Assembly: GCA_016286555.1 (NCBI GenBank)
Contig: JAEETA010000022.1
Span: 1-41,636, forward strand
Length of the DNA stretch: 41,636 nt
Reading direction: 5' to 3'
DNA from: Lachnospiraceae bacterium
GTDB lineage: Bacteria; Bacillota; Clostridia; Lachnospirales; Lachnospiraceae
A program made the position numbers and the translations under genes. Numbering within the stretch: position 1 is the stretch's first letter; each line of letters begins with the position of its first letter. The notes under the pieces are model-generated. The model was not told the DNA's origin and did not search any database. It saw nothing but the letters and a program-made list of their open reading frames with translations. Below are positions 24,207-31,705 of the stretch, one piece after another.

Positions 24207-25532
24207 TTATTGAGAAATCAATCGCTGTCTCGCGTTTTCCGTGCTGTATACGATCTTCCCGCCGCAGATGGTCAGGTGCACTCTTCCACGGAGTTCCCTG
24301 CCCACGAAGGGCGAATTTTCAGCCTTTGATGCAAAATCCTCTCTCCGGACCGTAAAGGTTTCCGACGGGTCGAAGAGTACCAGGTCTGCGGGATCTCCCA
24401 CCGAAAGCCTTCCTGCCGGGAGGTGATACACTTCTGCAGGGCCCGTGCTCATACGCTCCATGAGCTGCATCATGGTCAGGTACCCCTTGTCCACCAGTTC
24501 CGTGATCCCCAGGGCCAGGCTGGTCTCCAGTCCGATGATACCGCTGGGCGCCTTGGTAAGACCTGCATTTTTCTCTTCCGTGCTGTGGGGCGCATGATCT
24601 GTTGCAATCATGTCGATGGTGCCGTCCCGGAGGCCTTCGATGATGGCTCTTCGGTCCCTTTCCGTCCGCAGCGGCGGATTCATCTTCGCCAGGGTTTCGT
24701 GCTCGATGGCTGCTTCTTCCGTCAGGGAAAAATGATGGGGCGTGGCTTCCGCATGAACGTCGATGCCTGCCGCTTTTCCTTTTCGCACCAGCTCCACGCT
24801 TTCCGCGGCGGAGATGTGCTGGATATCGATCCGCGCTCCCGTCTCCCCTGCCAGCCGGATGTCCCGTTCCGTCATGGAGATCTCTGCCATCCGGTCCGCG
24901 CCGTAGAACCCGAAATGCTCGGAAGCTGCGCCGTGATTGTATCCCGGATTCTGTACGTAAGCGGGATCCTCCTCATGGAAGCTGATGGGTACCTCCAGGG
25001 CCTTGGCCCGCTGCATTGCATCAACCACCAGCTGTTCATCCATGATGGGCAGGCCGTCGTCCGTCAGGCCCACCGCGCCGCCCCGGATCAGGGTTTCAAA
25101 ATCCGTCAGCTCTTTGCCTGCCATTCCCAGAGTCACATTGCCGCAGGCGTAAGTTCTGATCCCGGTTTCCGCGCCCTTCTTCAGGACGTAGGAGAGGGTC
25201 TCCGGATTGTCGATGGGGGGCTTCGTATTGGCCATCATGATGACGGAGGTAAATCCGCCCTTCGCAGCTGCAGCAGCCCCTGTGATGATATCTTCCTTGT
25301 GTGTAAATCCCGGATCCCTGAAATGCACGTGCACATCCACCAGTCCCGGTGCGACGGTCAGTCCCGCGGCATCCAGCGTATCGCCTTCCGCGTCCGCATC
25401 CTGCCCTGCCGGAACCACCCGGTCCACCAGCCCCGTTTCCGTGTCCAGGCGCAGATCATATGCACCTTCCACGCCGTTTCCGGGGTCTGTCAGATGTCCG
25501 TTTCGGATCCATAGAAATCTAGCGTTTCCCAT
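24207..25532 (-). CDS. pyrC: dihydroorotase
   Basis: 441-residue class I dihydroorotase (amidohydrolase fold) that closes carbamoyl aspartate to dihydroorotate. Zinc-site motifs are seen: 'DVHVHFRDPGFTHKEDI', 'DIQHISAA' and 'ATDHAPHSTEEK'. I place the start at the ATG at 25532, since the protein begins 'MGNARFLWIRNGHLTDPG', typical for the family. An alternative ATG at 25550 adds six residues. Neither has a normal ribosome site: the predicted promoter (25539-25567) would begin the mRNA at or next to 25532, so leaderless translation is possible. The gene heads the pyrC-pyrK-pyrD operon and is divergent from ispE. Confidence 0.93.
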   Translation of the reverse strand: MGNARFLWIRNGHLTDPGNGVEGAYDLRLDTETGLVDRVVPAGQDADAEGDTLDAAGLTVAPGLVDVHVHFRDPGFTHKEDIITGAAAAAKGGFTSVIMMANTKPPIDNPETLSYVLKKGAETGIRTYACGNVTLGMAGKELTDFETLIRGGAVGLTDDGLPIMDEQLVVDAMQRAKALEVPISFHEEDPAYVQNPGYNHGAASEHFGFYGADRMAEISMTERDIRLAGETGARIDIQHISAAESVELVRKGKAAGIDVHAEATPHHFSLTEEAAIEHETLAKMNPPLRTERDRRAIIEGLRDGTIDMIATDHAPHSTEEKNAGLTKAPSGIIGLETSLALGITELVDKGYLTMMQLMERMSTGPAEVYHLPAGRLSVGDPADLVLFDPSETFTVRREDFASKAENSPFVGRELRGRVHLTICGGKIVYSTENARQRLISQ

Positions 25533-25538
25533 GAACCT

Positions 25539-25567
25539 ATTATAATGCATTTCCCCTCGGGGTACAA
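25539..25567 (-). promoter_or_regulatory. promoter of the pyrC-pyrK-pyrD operon
   Basis: On the minus strand: TTGTAC, 17 bases, TATAAT. The +1 position counts to the A of the pyrC ATG at 25532. The -35 overlaps GTACAA, part of a TACAAT-like sequence on plus that may be the -10 for ispE. Confidence 0.7.
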
Positions 25568-25662
25568 TGTGAGAAATAGGAAATATGACCCCTCGCAGAC
25601 CGCTTCTAAATGTGATAAAATCAGATTGTACTAAAATCAATACAAAATCAAGAGGAACCACC

Positions 25663-26547
25663 ATGCTCACGGAAAAAGCTTACGCAAAAATCAATCCGGT
25701 CCTGGATGTCCTGGGCCGTTATTCCAACGGATACCACCAGATCCGCATGATCCTCCAGACGGTGGATCTCTGCGACGAGCTGACCTTCGAACGGGCCGGC
25801 GTCGGGACCCGCCTCCTGATCGAGGGAGGGGAGGGATCTTCCGAGCCCCTGTCCGCCGGTCCCGACAACCTGATCTGCCGGGCGGCAAACGCCCTCTTTG
25901 ACCGTTGCAATGTCGAGGACCGTGATGTCATCATCCGCCTCAAAAAACAGATCCCCATCGCCGCCGGTATGGCGGGAGGAAGCTCCGACGCGGCAGCCAC
26001 CCTCCGGGGGCTGAACCGCCTCTATGAGCTGGGACTCAGCACTGAGGAACTTTGCGACATCGGTGTCACCATCGGGGCGGATATTCCCTTCTGCATCCAC
26101 GGAGGAACCATGCTGGCGGAAGGCATTGGAGGCGACCTGACGCGACTGTCGGATATGCCGAAAATGATCCTGGCTGTTGCCAAGCCCCCTCAGGGAGTCT
26201 CCACCGCGGAAGTCTACCGGGCCATGGATGCCATTTTCGGTTCCGTACATCACCCGGATGTCACCGCTATGTGCAAAGCCCTGGAGGTGGAAGACCGGGA
26301 TATGATCCTGAAACATTTCGGAAATGTGCTGGAGGAAGTAACCATTCCCCGCTGCCCGGAGGTGGGACGCATCAAGGAAGTCTTCCTCTCCGCAGGTGCG
26401 GAGGCCACCCTCATGAGTGGCAGCGGCCCAAGCGTTTTTGCAGTATTTGAAACCGAAGCCCAGGCGAAGATGGCACTGAAGGAGGTCAAAAACGCAGGCC
26501 TCTCCAGAGAACTGTTCCTGACCCGGACCATCAGACCCAAGTATTAA
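25663..26547 (+). CDS. ispE: 4-diphosphocytidyl-2-C-methyl-D-erythritol kinase
   Basis: 294-residue GHMP kinase of the non-mevalonate isoprenoid (MEP) pathway, acting in the cytoplasm. 'AYAKINPVLDVLG' at the start and the ATP loop 'PIAAGMAGGSSDAAATLRGL' are diagnostic, with 'LMSGSGPSVFAVF' near the C-terminus. The ATG at 25663 follows AGAGGA; upstream in-frame codons lack a ribosome site. Length is normal. The GntR regulator follows 10 bases downstream, then the DUF1934 gene, so the three genes are probably one unit. Confidence 0.96.
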   Translation: MLTEKAYAKINPVLDVLGRYSNGYHQIRMILQTVDLCDELTFERAGVGTRLLIEGGEGSSEPLSAGPDNLICRAANALFDRCNVEDRDVIIRLKKQIPIAAGMAGGSSDAAATLRGLNRLYELGLSTEELCDIGVTIGADIPFCIHGGTMLAEGIGGDLTRLSDMPKMILAVAKPPQGVSTAEVYRAMDAIFGSVHHPDVTAMCKALEVEDRDMILKHFGNVLEEVTIPRCPEVGRIKEVFLSAGAEATLMSGSGPSVFAVFETEAQAKMALKEVKNAGLSRELFLTRTIRPKY

Positions 26548-26557
26548 AGGAGGCTCT

Positions 26558-27232
26558 ATGCCCAGAACGAAGTATCGCAACAAATCCGATGAATTCCTGC
26601 CGCTGCGGGATTCCGTCTACAACACCCTCCGGGGAGAGATCCTCACCGGCGAGCTGCGCCCGGGAGAGCGCCTCATGGAGATCCATCTGGCTGACCGCCT
26701 CGGCGTCAGCCGCACCCCCATCCGGGAGGCCATCCGTATGCTGGAGCTGGAAGGCCTGGTCACCATGATCCCCAGACGGGGTGCCCATGTGGCTCAGATC
26801 ACCGAGAAGCGCATGAACGATGAGCTGGAGGTTAGAGAGGCCCTGGATGCCCTTTGCGTGGAGCTGGCCTGTCTCCGCATCACCGAATCCGAGCTGGAAT
26901 CCCTGGAACAGGCGGCCCTGCATTTCGAGGAAATGGTCCGCACCAACGACAACCGTGCCATCGCCCAGGCGGATGTGGACTTCCACAACATCATCATTAA
27001 CGCCACCCGCAACGACCGCCTCATCAATGTGGAGGACTCCTTAAGCCAGTCCATCTACCTCTATCGCTACGAGTACATCAAGGACGTGGAGGGCCACGCC
27101 CGGCTGGTGGAGGAGCATCGTGAGATCCTGGAAGCCCTGCGGGAGCGCAACTCTCAGCGGGCATCCGCAGCCGCCAGACTCCATGTGGAGAATCAGAAGA
27201 GCGCCATCAACCGTCAGCTTCAGGGGAACTAG
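26558..27232 (+). CDS. GntR-family regulator with FCD domain
   Basis: 224-residue repressor-type protein of the FadR subfamily. A winged helix-turn-helix covers about 14-80 ('ADRLGVSRTPIREAIRMLEL') and an all-helical FCD effector domain about 90-220. FCD metal or ligand residues are visible in 'DVDFHNIIINATRN', 'VEEHREILEALRERN' and 'AARLHVEN'. The ligand cannot be predicted; FCD proteins usually bind organic acids. It lies between ispE and a DUF1934 gene in close spacing, an arrangement I think recurs in Lachnospiraceae, though I cannot check this here. Confidence 0.9.
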   Translation: MPRTKYRNKSDEFLPLRDSVYNTLRGEILTGELRPGERLMEIHLADRLGVSRTPIREAIRMLELEGLVTMIPRRGAHVAQITEKRMNDELEVREALDALCVELACLRITESELESLEQAALHFEEMVRTNDNRAIAQADVDFHNIIINATRNDRLINVEDSLSQSIYLYRYEYIKDVEGHARLVEEHREILEALRERNSQRASAAARLHVENQKSAINRQLQGN

Positions 27233-27236
27233 AAAC

Positions 27237-27659
27237 ATGAAAGAAAAAGTCAGATTTTCCCTGGAAGGGAGACATTTCCGGGATACCCACTGGGAGACTT
27301 CCGAGTCCTTCGGGGAGGGCATCTATTCGGAGCGGGGCAGCGAAGCGTCCCTTCGCTACCGGGAAACGGCGGAGGGCGTCACCACCACCACCGTCCTGCG
27401 CTGGGAGGGCAGTACCCTGGAGGTTGTGAGGTCCGGCGCCGTCAGCAGCACACTGGTGTACGAGCTGGGAAAACGCCGGGTGAGTCCTTACACCACTCCC
27501 TTCGGCACCTTCGACATCGTCACCGACACCTCTTTTTTGCAAATAAACAGGACCCCCGAAGGGATCCTGCTGGAACTGTCTTATAAGATCGCGTACAACG
27601 AGGAGGAAACTCCTCAGGACGCCACGCTCAAAGTGAAGATCGAACGAATACCTACTTAA
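27237..27659 (+). CDS. DUF1934 domain protein
   Basis: 140-residue beta-rich protein of the DUF1934 (YwiB-like, calycin-type) family, function unknown. The charged strand pattern 'MKEKVRFSLEGRHF' and 'YTTPFGTFDIVTDTSFLQI' fit the family, whose members are short and cytoplasmic. The ATG at 27237 follows AGGGGAA, which lies in the end of the regulator gene; the gap is 4 bases. Its last 8 bases overlap the 3' end of the convergent gene on minus, and no terminator is seen between them. Confidence 0.85.
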   Translation: MKEKVRFSLEGRHFRDTHWETSESFGEGIYSERGSEASLRYRETAEGVTTTTVLRWEGSTLEVVRSGAVSSTLVYELGKRRVSPYTTPFGTFDIVTDTSFLQINRTPEGILLELSYKIAYNEEETPQDATLKVKIERIPT

Positions 27660-28125
27660 GGGGTTTTGCGCCTGCCTTTTCCTGGAGTTTGTCCACCCAG
27701 GCGCGGAATCCCTTTTTCTTTACGGGTGCCTGCTGAGCGCTCTTGCGCAGGCCCTTCACCTCCAGCACGTAGATACCGCTGACGGAGGCCTTTACCTCTT
27801 TCTTCACGGGTACGTCTGCAAAAATCTTCTCATCACAGATCAGGTTCATCACCTGAGGTCCCACCTTAGCCTTGATCACGGGAACCTTGCTGTTGCGAAG
27901 GATCTTCGGCGTCTGCTCCAGCACCATGGCCGGAAGCCCGGCATCCTTCATCCGCAGCCGCTTCTTGTCGATGATCAGCATGCTGACGGTCTGCTTGTTC
28001 TGCTGCAGCATGGCATTCTGCTCATCCTGCTTCTTCTGTGCTCTTTTTCCGAGGAAATACAGCACTACAATGGCGGCAATGAGTACCACCAGAACGATGA
28101 TGGCGATAATAGCACCTTTTGTCAT
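27652..28125 (-). CDS. unknown membrane-anchored protein
   Basis: 157 residues, family not recognised. One hydrophobic segment at about 4-26 ('AIIAIIVLVVLIAAIVVLYF') is followed by 'GKRAQKKQDEQ', so the protein is probably anchored with a cytoplasmic C-terminus by the positive-inside rule. Then come a Gln/Asn-rich linker and a mostly beta domain ('KVPVIKAKVGPQVMNLICDE'), and a basic tail. It has its own promoter on minus and its stop overlaps the DUF1934 gene on the other strand. No functional motif was found. Confidence 0.7.
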   Translation of the reverse strand: MTKGAIIAIIVLVVLIAAIVVLYFLGKRAQKKQDEQNAMLQQNKQTVSMLIIDKKRLRMKDAGLPAMVLEQTPKILRNSKVPVIKAKVGPQVMNLICDEKIFADVPVKKEVKASVSGIYVLEVKGLRKSAQQAPVKKKGFRAWVDKLQEKAGAKPLK

Positions 28126-28173
28126 AACCTATACCTCTCGAGAAGCCTCCCCCTCGTCCCTTTCGCATGAAAT

Positions 28174-28202
28174 ATTCTAGCAAATTTCCTTAATATAAGC
28201 AA
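28174..28202 (-). promoter_or_regulatory. promoter of the unknown anchored protein gene
   Basis: On the minus strand: TTGCTT, 17 bases, TAGAAT. The leader would be about 45 bases. Confidence 0.6.
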
Positions 28203-28221
28203 TCCGTAGCATCATTTTTAT

Positions 28222-28250
28222 TTGGAAACGAATAACATTTGTGATATAAT
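28222..28250 (+). promoter_or_regulatory. promoter of the foldase and NlpC/P60 genes
   Basis: TTGGAA, 17 bases, TATAAT, with an extended -10 (TGATATAAT). Confidence 0.65.
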
Positions 28251-28314
28251 GCTACTAACTATGAGTATATCATTTTTCGGAAATGATATCTCAGGGACAG
28301 AGGAGAGAAGTATT

Positions 28315-29397
28315 ATGAAAAAAATGACGAATTTCGGGCGTGTCTTCGCCTGTCTGTGCGCTGCCGCGCTCGTTTTTTCCGGCTGCGGCGCATCCGACGA
28401 GAAGGCGGAAAACGTCACCGAGCTCAAAGTTGGGAATTACATTTCCCTGGGAGATTACAAAAATCTCACCGTCACCGTACCCGCACCCACCGTGGATGAG
28501 GAGTATGTGGACTACCTGGTGAGCAACGCTTTTTCCACCGGCGCTTCCTATGTGGGCGACGAGGTCTGGATCACCGACAGAGCGGTACAGAACGGCGACA
28601 TGATCAATCTGGACTACTCCGGCAAAAAGGACGGCGTGGTCTTTGACGGCGGTACCGCAGAGAACCAGACCCTCTGGATCGGCTCCCACACTTTTATCGA
28701 CGGCTTTGAGGACGGACTCATCGGTGTGAATCCCGGCGAGACCGTGGACCTGGATCTGACCTTCCCCGAGAATTACGGCAATGCGGATCTGGCCGGCGCT
28801 GCAGTGGTCTTTACCTGCACCGTCAACGGCATCATCCCCGAGGATGAGATCTACACCGCTGTGGGCGAGTACCTGATCACCGACGCGGAGAGCCCCATCG
28901 GCGATGAGGAGAGCCTCCGGGAGTATTTCCGCAATTACCTGCTGGCTTCCCAGAATACGGACGAGGACATCCGGACCCTGATCGTGGAGCAGCTCCTGAA
29001 CATCGTCACCGTGGAGAAGGAGTTCCCGAGTGCCATCGTTCTGGCTTACCAGAACAGCTATAAAGAGACCCTGGAATACTATGCCCAGAGCTACGGCACC
29101 GATGCCGATAGCTTTGCAACGGATTACATCGGTATGAGCGCTTCGGAATACATACAGGATATGAGCTATGACCAGCTGCGGCTGGATGCGGCCTGCGCCC
29201 TCATCGCGGAGAAGGAAGGCTTCCTCGTGGATGACAAGGAACTGGACCAGCGCCTGGCCGACTACGCGGCGCAGAACGGTGTCACTGTGGATGACATCCT
29301 GAAAAATACCTCGAAAGAGGAGGCCCGCGTCTCCTTCATGGAGCAGGACGTGCTGGACTATCTCGTGAGCATTGTCAATGTGACTGAGCAACAGTAA
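28315..29397 (+). CDS. exported trigger-factor-like FKBP peptidyl-prolyl isomerase lipoprotein
   Basis: 360-residue protein with a lipoprotein-type signal (hydrophobic 10-21, FSGC with Cys24). A trigger-factor-type FKBP domain lies near 90-185 ('NGDMINLDYSGKKDGVVFDG', 'FIDGFEDGLIGVNPGETVDL'), followed by a trigger factor C-terminal-like helical region (about 230-355, 'DAACALIAEKEGFLVDDKEL'). The ribosome-binding N-terminal domain of trigger factor is absent, so I read it as an extracytoplasmic foldase, analogous to PrsA, and not as cytoplasmic Tig. The lipobox has Phe at -3, which is unusual. The start at 28315 follows GAGGAGAG. The next gene, an exported cell-wall hydrolase, lies 35 bases downstream and may be a client. 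Confidence 0.82.
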   Translation: MKKMTNFGRVFACLCAAALVFSGCGASDEKAENVTELKVGNYISLGDYKNLTVTVPAPTVDEEYVDYLVSNAFSTGASYVGDEVWITDRAVQNGDMINLDYSGKKDGVVFDGGTAENQTLWIGSHTFIDGFEDGLIGVNPGETVDLDLTFPENYGNADLAGAAVVFTCTVNGIIPEDEIYTAVGEYLITDAESPIGDEESLREYFRNYLLASQNTDEDIRTLIVEQLLNIVTVEKEFPSAIVLAYQNSYKETLEYYAQSYGTDADSFATDYIGMSASEYIQDMSYDQLRLDAACALIAEKEGFLVDDKELDQRLADYAAQNGVTVDDILKNTSKEEARVSFMEQDVLDYLVSIVNVTEQQ

Positions 29398-29432
29398 CCC
29401 GATCTTAGAATGGAATCTAACGGGAGCAGGAT

Positions 29433-30752
29433 ATGAAATCTTTCCTTTTACAGAAAAAAAACATCAGACTGATCGCAATCTTACTGACGGCGGTGATGCT
29501 GCTGCCGGATCCCATGACCGCATCCGCCGCCAGATCAGACGAGATCAAGGATCAGATCGATGATCAGAAGGACAAGATCAACGATAAACAGGGTGACCTG
29601 AACGATCTCCTGGCAGGCCTGTCCGAGCTGGAGGATGAAGCCTCCGTCATCGAGGAGGAGATGGACGATCTCAACGCCGAGCTCATCAACACCATGGCGG
29701 AGATCGGACTCACCGAGGACGAGATCACCGAGAAAAAGGCGGCCATTTCCGTAAAGGAAGGCGAGATTGCCGAGACCACGGCGGCTTATGAGCAGGCAGT
29801 GATCGAGGAGCAGAACCAATACGACGGCATGGTTTCCCGTGCCCGCCTCATGTACGAAAACGGATCTCCCACCATCACCGATCTCCTGATCCAGGGCGGC
29901 AGCCTCTCCCAGGTCCTGAACCGTCTGGACTTCATGGAGCGCATCTACCGTTACGACCGGGAGAAGCTGGAGGACTACACCGAAGCCAAGGAAAATACCA
30001 AGAACCTCTGGGATCAGCTGGAGGAGGAAAAGGCCGGACTCCAGGAGGAAGAGGATGCCCTGGAAGCGCAGATGGCCTATCTGGAGAACTCCAAGGCACA
30101 GCTGGATCTGCTGAAGGCAGACCTCCAGGCCAGATCCGACAACTACGATGCACAGATCGCCGCGGCAAAAGCAAAAGCAGCCAAGGCAAAGGAAGAGCTG
30201 AAGAAGGAAAAGGACAAGCTCAAGAAACTCCAGGACGATCTCCAGAAAGCCCTGGATGATGAGAAACGCAAGAACGACGATGATGACACCGGCAAGGACG
30301 GCGGCGACGGCGGCGGTAATGACGGCGGCGGTGGCGGTGGCAATGATGGAGGCGGCGGTGGCGGCGGAAGCAGCTACGACTCCCTCATCGACGGCTGCAG
30401 CGGCTCCTCCACCGGCAAGGCCATGGCCAAGTACGGATGCAAATTCATCGGCAACCCTTACGTCTTCGGTGGCACCAGCCTCACCGACGGAACCGACTGC
30501 TCCGGATTTACCTATCGTATTTACGCGGACTTCGGCTACTCCATTCCCAGAACCTCCTTCGCTCAGCAGAGCGTGGGCACCGGCGTCTCCCTCTCCGAGG
30601 CGCAGCCCGGGGATATCGTCTGCTACAGTGGCCATGTAGGCCTCTATATCGGAAACGGCCTCATCGTTCATGCCAGCACCGAGCGTACCGGCATCAAGGT
30701 CAGCAACGCGTCCTACAGAACTATTGTCACCATCCGGCGTGTGGTTAACTAG
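29433..30752 (+). CDS. coiled-coil NlpC/P60 peptidoglycan hydrolase
   Basis: 439-residue exported wall hydrolase. A signal peptide ends near residue 32-33 (ASA-A), a Lys/Glu-rich coiled coil covers about 36-285, a Gly/Asp/Asn linker follows near 290-312, and an NlpC/P60 domain ends the protein. The catalytic triad is C356 in TDCSGF, H401 in SGHVGLYIG and H413 in IVHAST. The coiled coil has a PcsB-type segment ('RARLMYENGSPTITDLLIQG', 'LNRLDFMERIYRYDREKL') matching that in the M23 protein of the ftsEX operon, so FtsEX may also act on this one. In Bacillus CwlO and Streptococcus PcsB are FtsEX partners with this architecture. No own promoter was found after the foldase gene. Confidence 0.92.
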   Translation: MKSFLLQKKNIRLIAILLTAVMLLPDPMTASAARSDEIKDQIDDQKDKINDKQGDLNDLLAGLSELEDEASVIEEEMDDLNAELINTMAEIGLTEDEITEKKAAISVKEGEIAETTAAYEQAVIEEQNQYDGMVSRARLMYENGSPTITDLLIQGGSLSQVLNRLDFMERIYRYDREKLEDYTEAKENTKNLWDQLEEEKAGLQEEEDALEAQMAYLENSKAQLDLLKADLQARSDNYDAQIAAAKAKAAKAKEELKKEKDKLKKLQDDLQKALDDEKRKNDDDDTGKDGGDGGGNDGGGGGGNDGGGGGGGSSYDSLIDGCSGSSTGKAMAKYGCKFIGNPYVFGGTSLTDGTDCSGFTYRIYADFGYSIPRTSFAQQSVGTGVSLSEAQPGDIVCYSGHVGLYIGNGLIVHASTERTGIKVSNASYRTIVTIRRVVN

Positions 30753-30804
30753 GGAAACTTTTTACTTCACTGTGGATAACTTTGAAAAATCTTCGTTATC
30801 CCCC

Positions 30805-30832
30805 TAAAGAAAACCGGAACCTGCTCCGATAA
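30805..30832 (+). promoter_or_regulatory. sigma-28-like promoter of the flgM-flgN-flgK block
   Basis: TAAA, 16 bases, TCCGATAA, close to the TAAA-N15-GCCGATAA consensus, with the same spacing as the promoter at 21659-21686. The region just upstream (30772-30802) holds TGTGGATAA and an inverted TTATCCCC as part of a small hairpin. Confidence 0.65.
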
Positions 30833-30874
30833 ACAGAGTGTAATGCTAAAGCGGCATTGCGAGTTTATCAAGGA

Positions 30875-30887
30875 GGGAGGAAATCCC
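30875..30887 (+). promoter_or_regulatory. hairpin over the flgM Shine-Dalgarno site, possible CsrA site
   Basis: GGGA-GGAAA-TCCC puts GGA into a 5-base loop directly before the ATG and covers the end of the AAGGAGGGAGG ribosome site. The 4-bp stem is short, so this is weaker than the two upstream-type sites. Confidence 0.35.
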
Positions 30888-31166
30888 ATGCGTATTGAAG
30901 CTTATAACCAGATTCAAAGTGTATACCAGACTCAGAAGCCCCGGCAGACCCAGAAGACTGCAGCGTCCGCATATGCATCTGACAAGGTTTCCATCAGCAG
31001 CTTCGGAGCAGACATGGCAGCAGCAAAAGCAGCCGTGAAAAATGCATCCGATATCCGCACTGATATCACGGAGCCCTTGAAAGCACAGATCCAGAACGGC
31101 ACCTACAATGTCACCGTCGAGAGCTTCGCAGACAAGCTGTTTGCAAAGTATCAGGAAATGGGGTAA
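30888..31166 (+). CDS. flgM: anti-sigma-28 factor FlgM
   Basis: 92-residue FlgM-family protein that holds sigma-28 inactive until the hook is complete and FlgM is exported. The N-terminus is low-complexity ('YNQIQSVYQTQKPRQTQKTA') and the C-terminal half has the sigma-binding helices, with 'ASDIRTDITEPLKAQIQNGT' and 'VESFADKLF' as the family motif. The ATG at 30888 follows AAGGAGGGAGG; earlier in-frame codons have no such site. It leads the flagellar block and is preceded by a sigma-28-like promoter, giving the usual autoregulation. A short hairpin may cover its ribosome site. Confidence 0.9.
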   Translation: MRIEAYNQIQSVYQTQKPRQTQKTAASAYASDKVSISSFGADMAAAKAAVKNASDIRTDITEPLKAQIQNGTYNVTVESFADKLFAKYQEMG

Positions 31167-31172
31167 TCGCAT

Positions 31173-31691
31173 TTGGCTAGTTTGATGGAGAACCTGATCG
31201 ATGTGTTAACACGTACCTGTGACACATACGACGGGCTTTTGGAGCTGTCCCGCAAAAAGACACCGGTGATCATCACCGGCAATCTCGAAGAGCTCTCCAG
31301 GATCACCGAAGAGGAGCAGGAGTATGCCTCCAGGCTGCAAAATCTGGATCGTTCCAGAGAGGAAGCCATGAAGGACATCGCCAATGTGCTGAACAAAAAG
31401 GCAGACACATTGACCCTGACCGTTCTTATTCAGATCCTTTCCGGCAGACCCGGCGAGCGGGATGCCCTGGTGGAGGTCAGAGACAGACTGCAGAAGGTGG
31501 TTTATGCCCTTCGGCAGGTCAACGAGCAGAACAGCGAACTTCTGAAAGAATCCATCGAACTGGTTCAGATCGAGATGAATCTTCTTCAGTCCATGAGAAC
31601 CGCACCCGAGATGGCCAATTATTCCCGGGGCGCTTACAGCACCGGCGAAACCATGGGCGTGTCCCGGGGGAACTTTGACGCAAAGCAATAA
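31173..31691 (+). CDS. flgN: flagellar export chaperone FlgN
   Basis: 172-residue FlgN-family protein, the cytoplasmic chaperone for FlgK and FlgL before export. It is nearly all helical ('LLELSRKKTPVIITGNLEEL', 'LRQVNEQNSELLKESIELV') with a variable C-terminal tail. The gap to flgM is 6 bases. The start is uncertain: TTG at 31173 lies after GGGG at 31160-31163, while ATG at 31185 has no clear ribosome site but would cost only four residues. Position between flgM and the two flgK genes supports the call. Confidence 0.85.
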   Translation: MASLMENLIDVLTRTCDTYDGLLELSRKKTPVIITGNLEELSRITEEEQEYASRLQNLDRSREEAMKDIANVLNKKADTLTLTVLIQILSGRPGERDALVEVRDRLQKVVYALRQVNEQNSELLKESIELVQIEMNLLQSMRTAPEMANYSRGAYSTGETMGVSRGNFDAKQ

Positions 31692-31705
31692 GAGGAGAGA
31701 ACGGT

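Noticed and set aside
30295..30375. CRISPR-like or satellite repeat in the G-rich stretch.
   Set aside because: It is in frame within the NlpC/P60 linker and has no spacers or regular unit length.
30772..30804. A perfect DnaA box (TTATCCACA on minus) with an inverted near match TTATCCCCC, possible replication origin.
   Set aside because: Only two boxes, no dnaA or dnaN gene nearby, and both form the arms of one small hairpin; a chance match is more likely.
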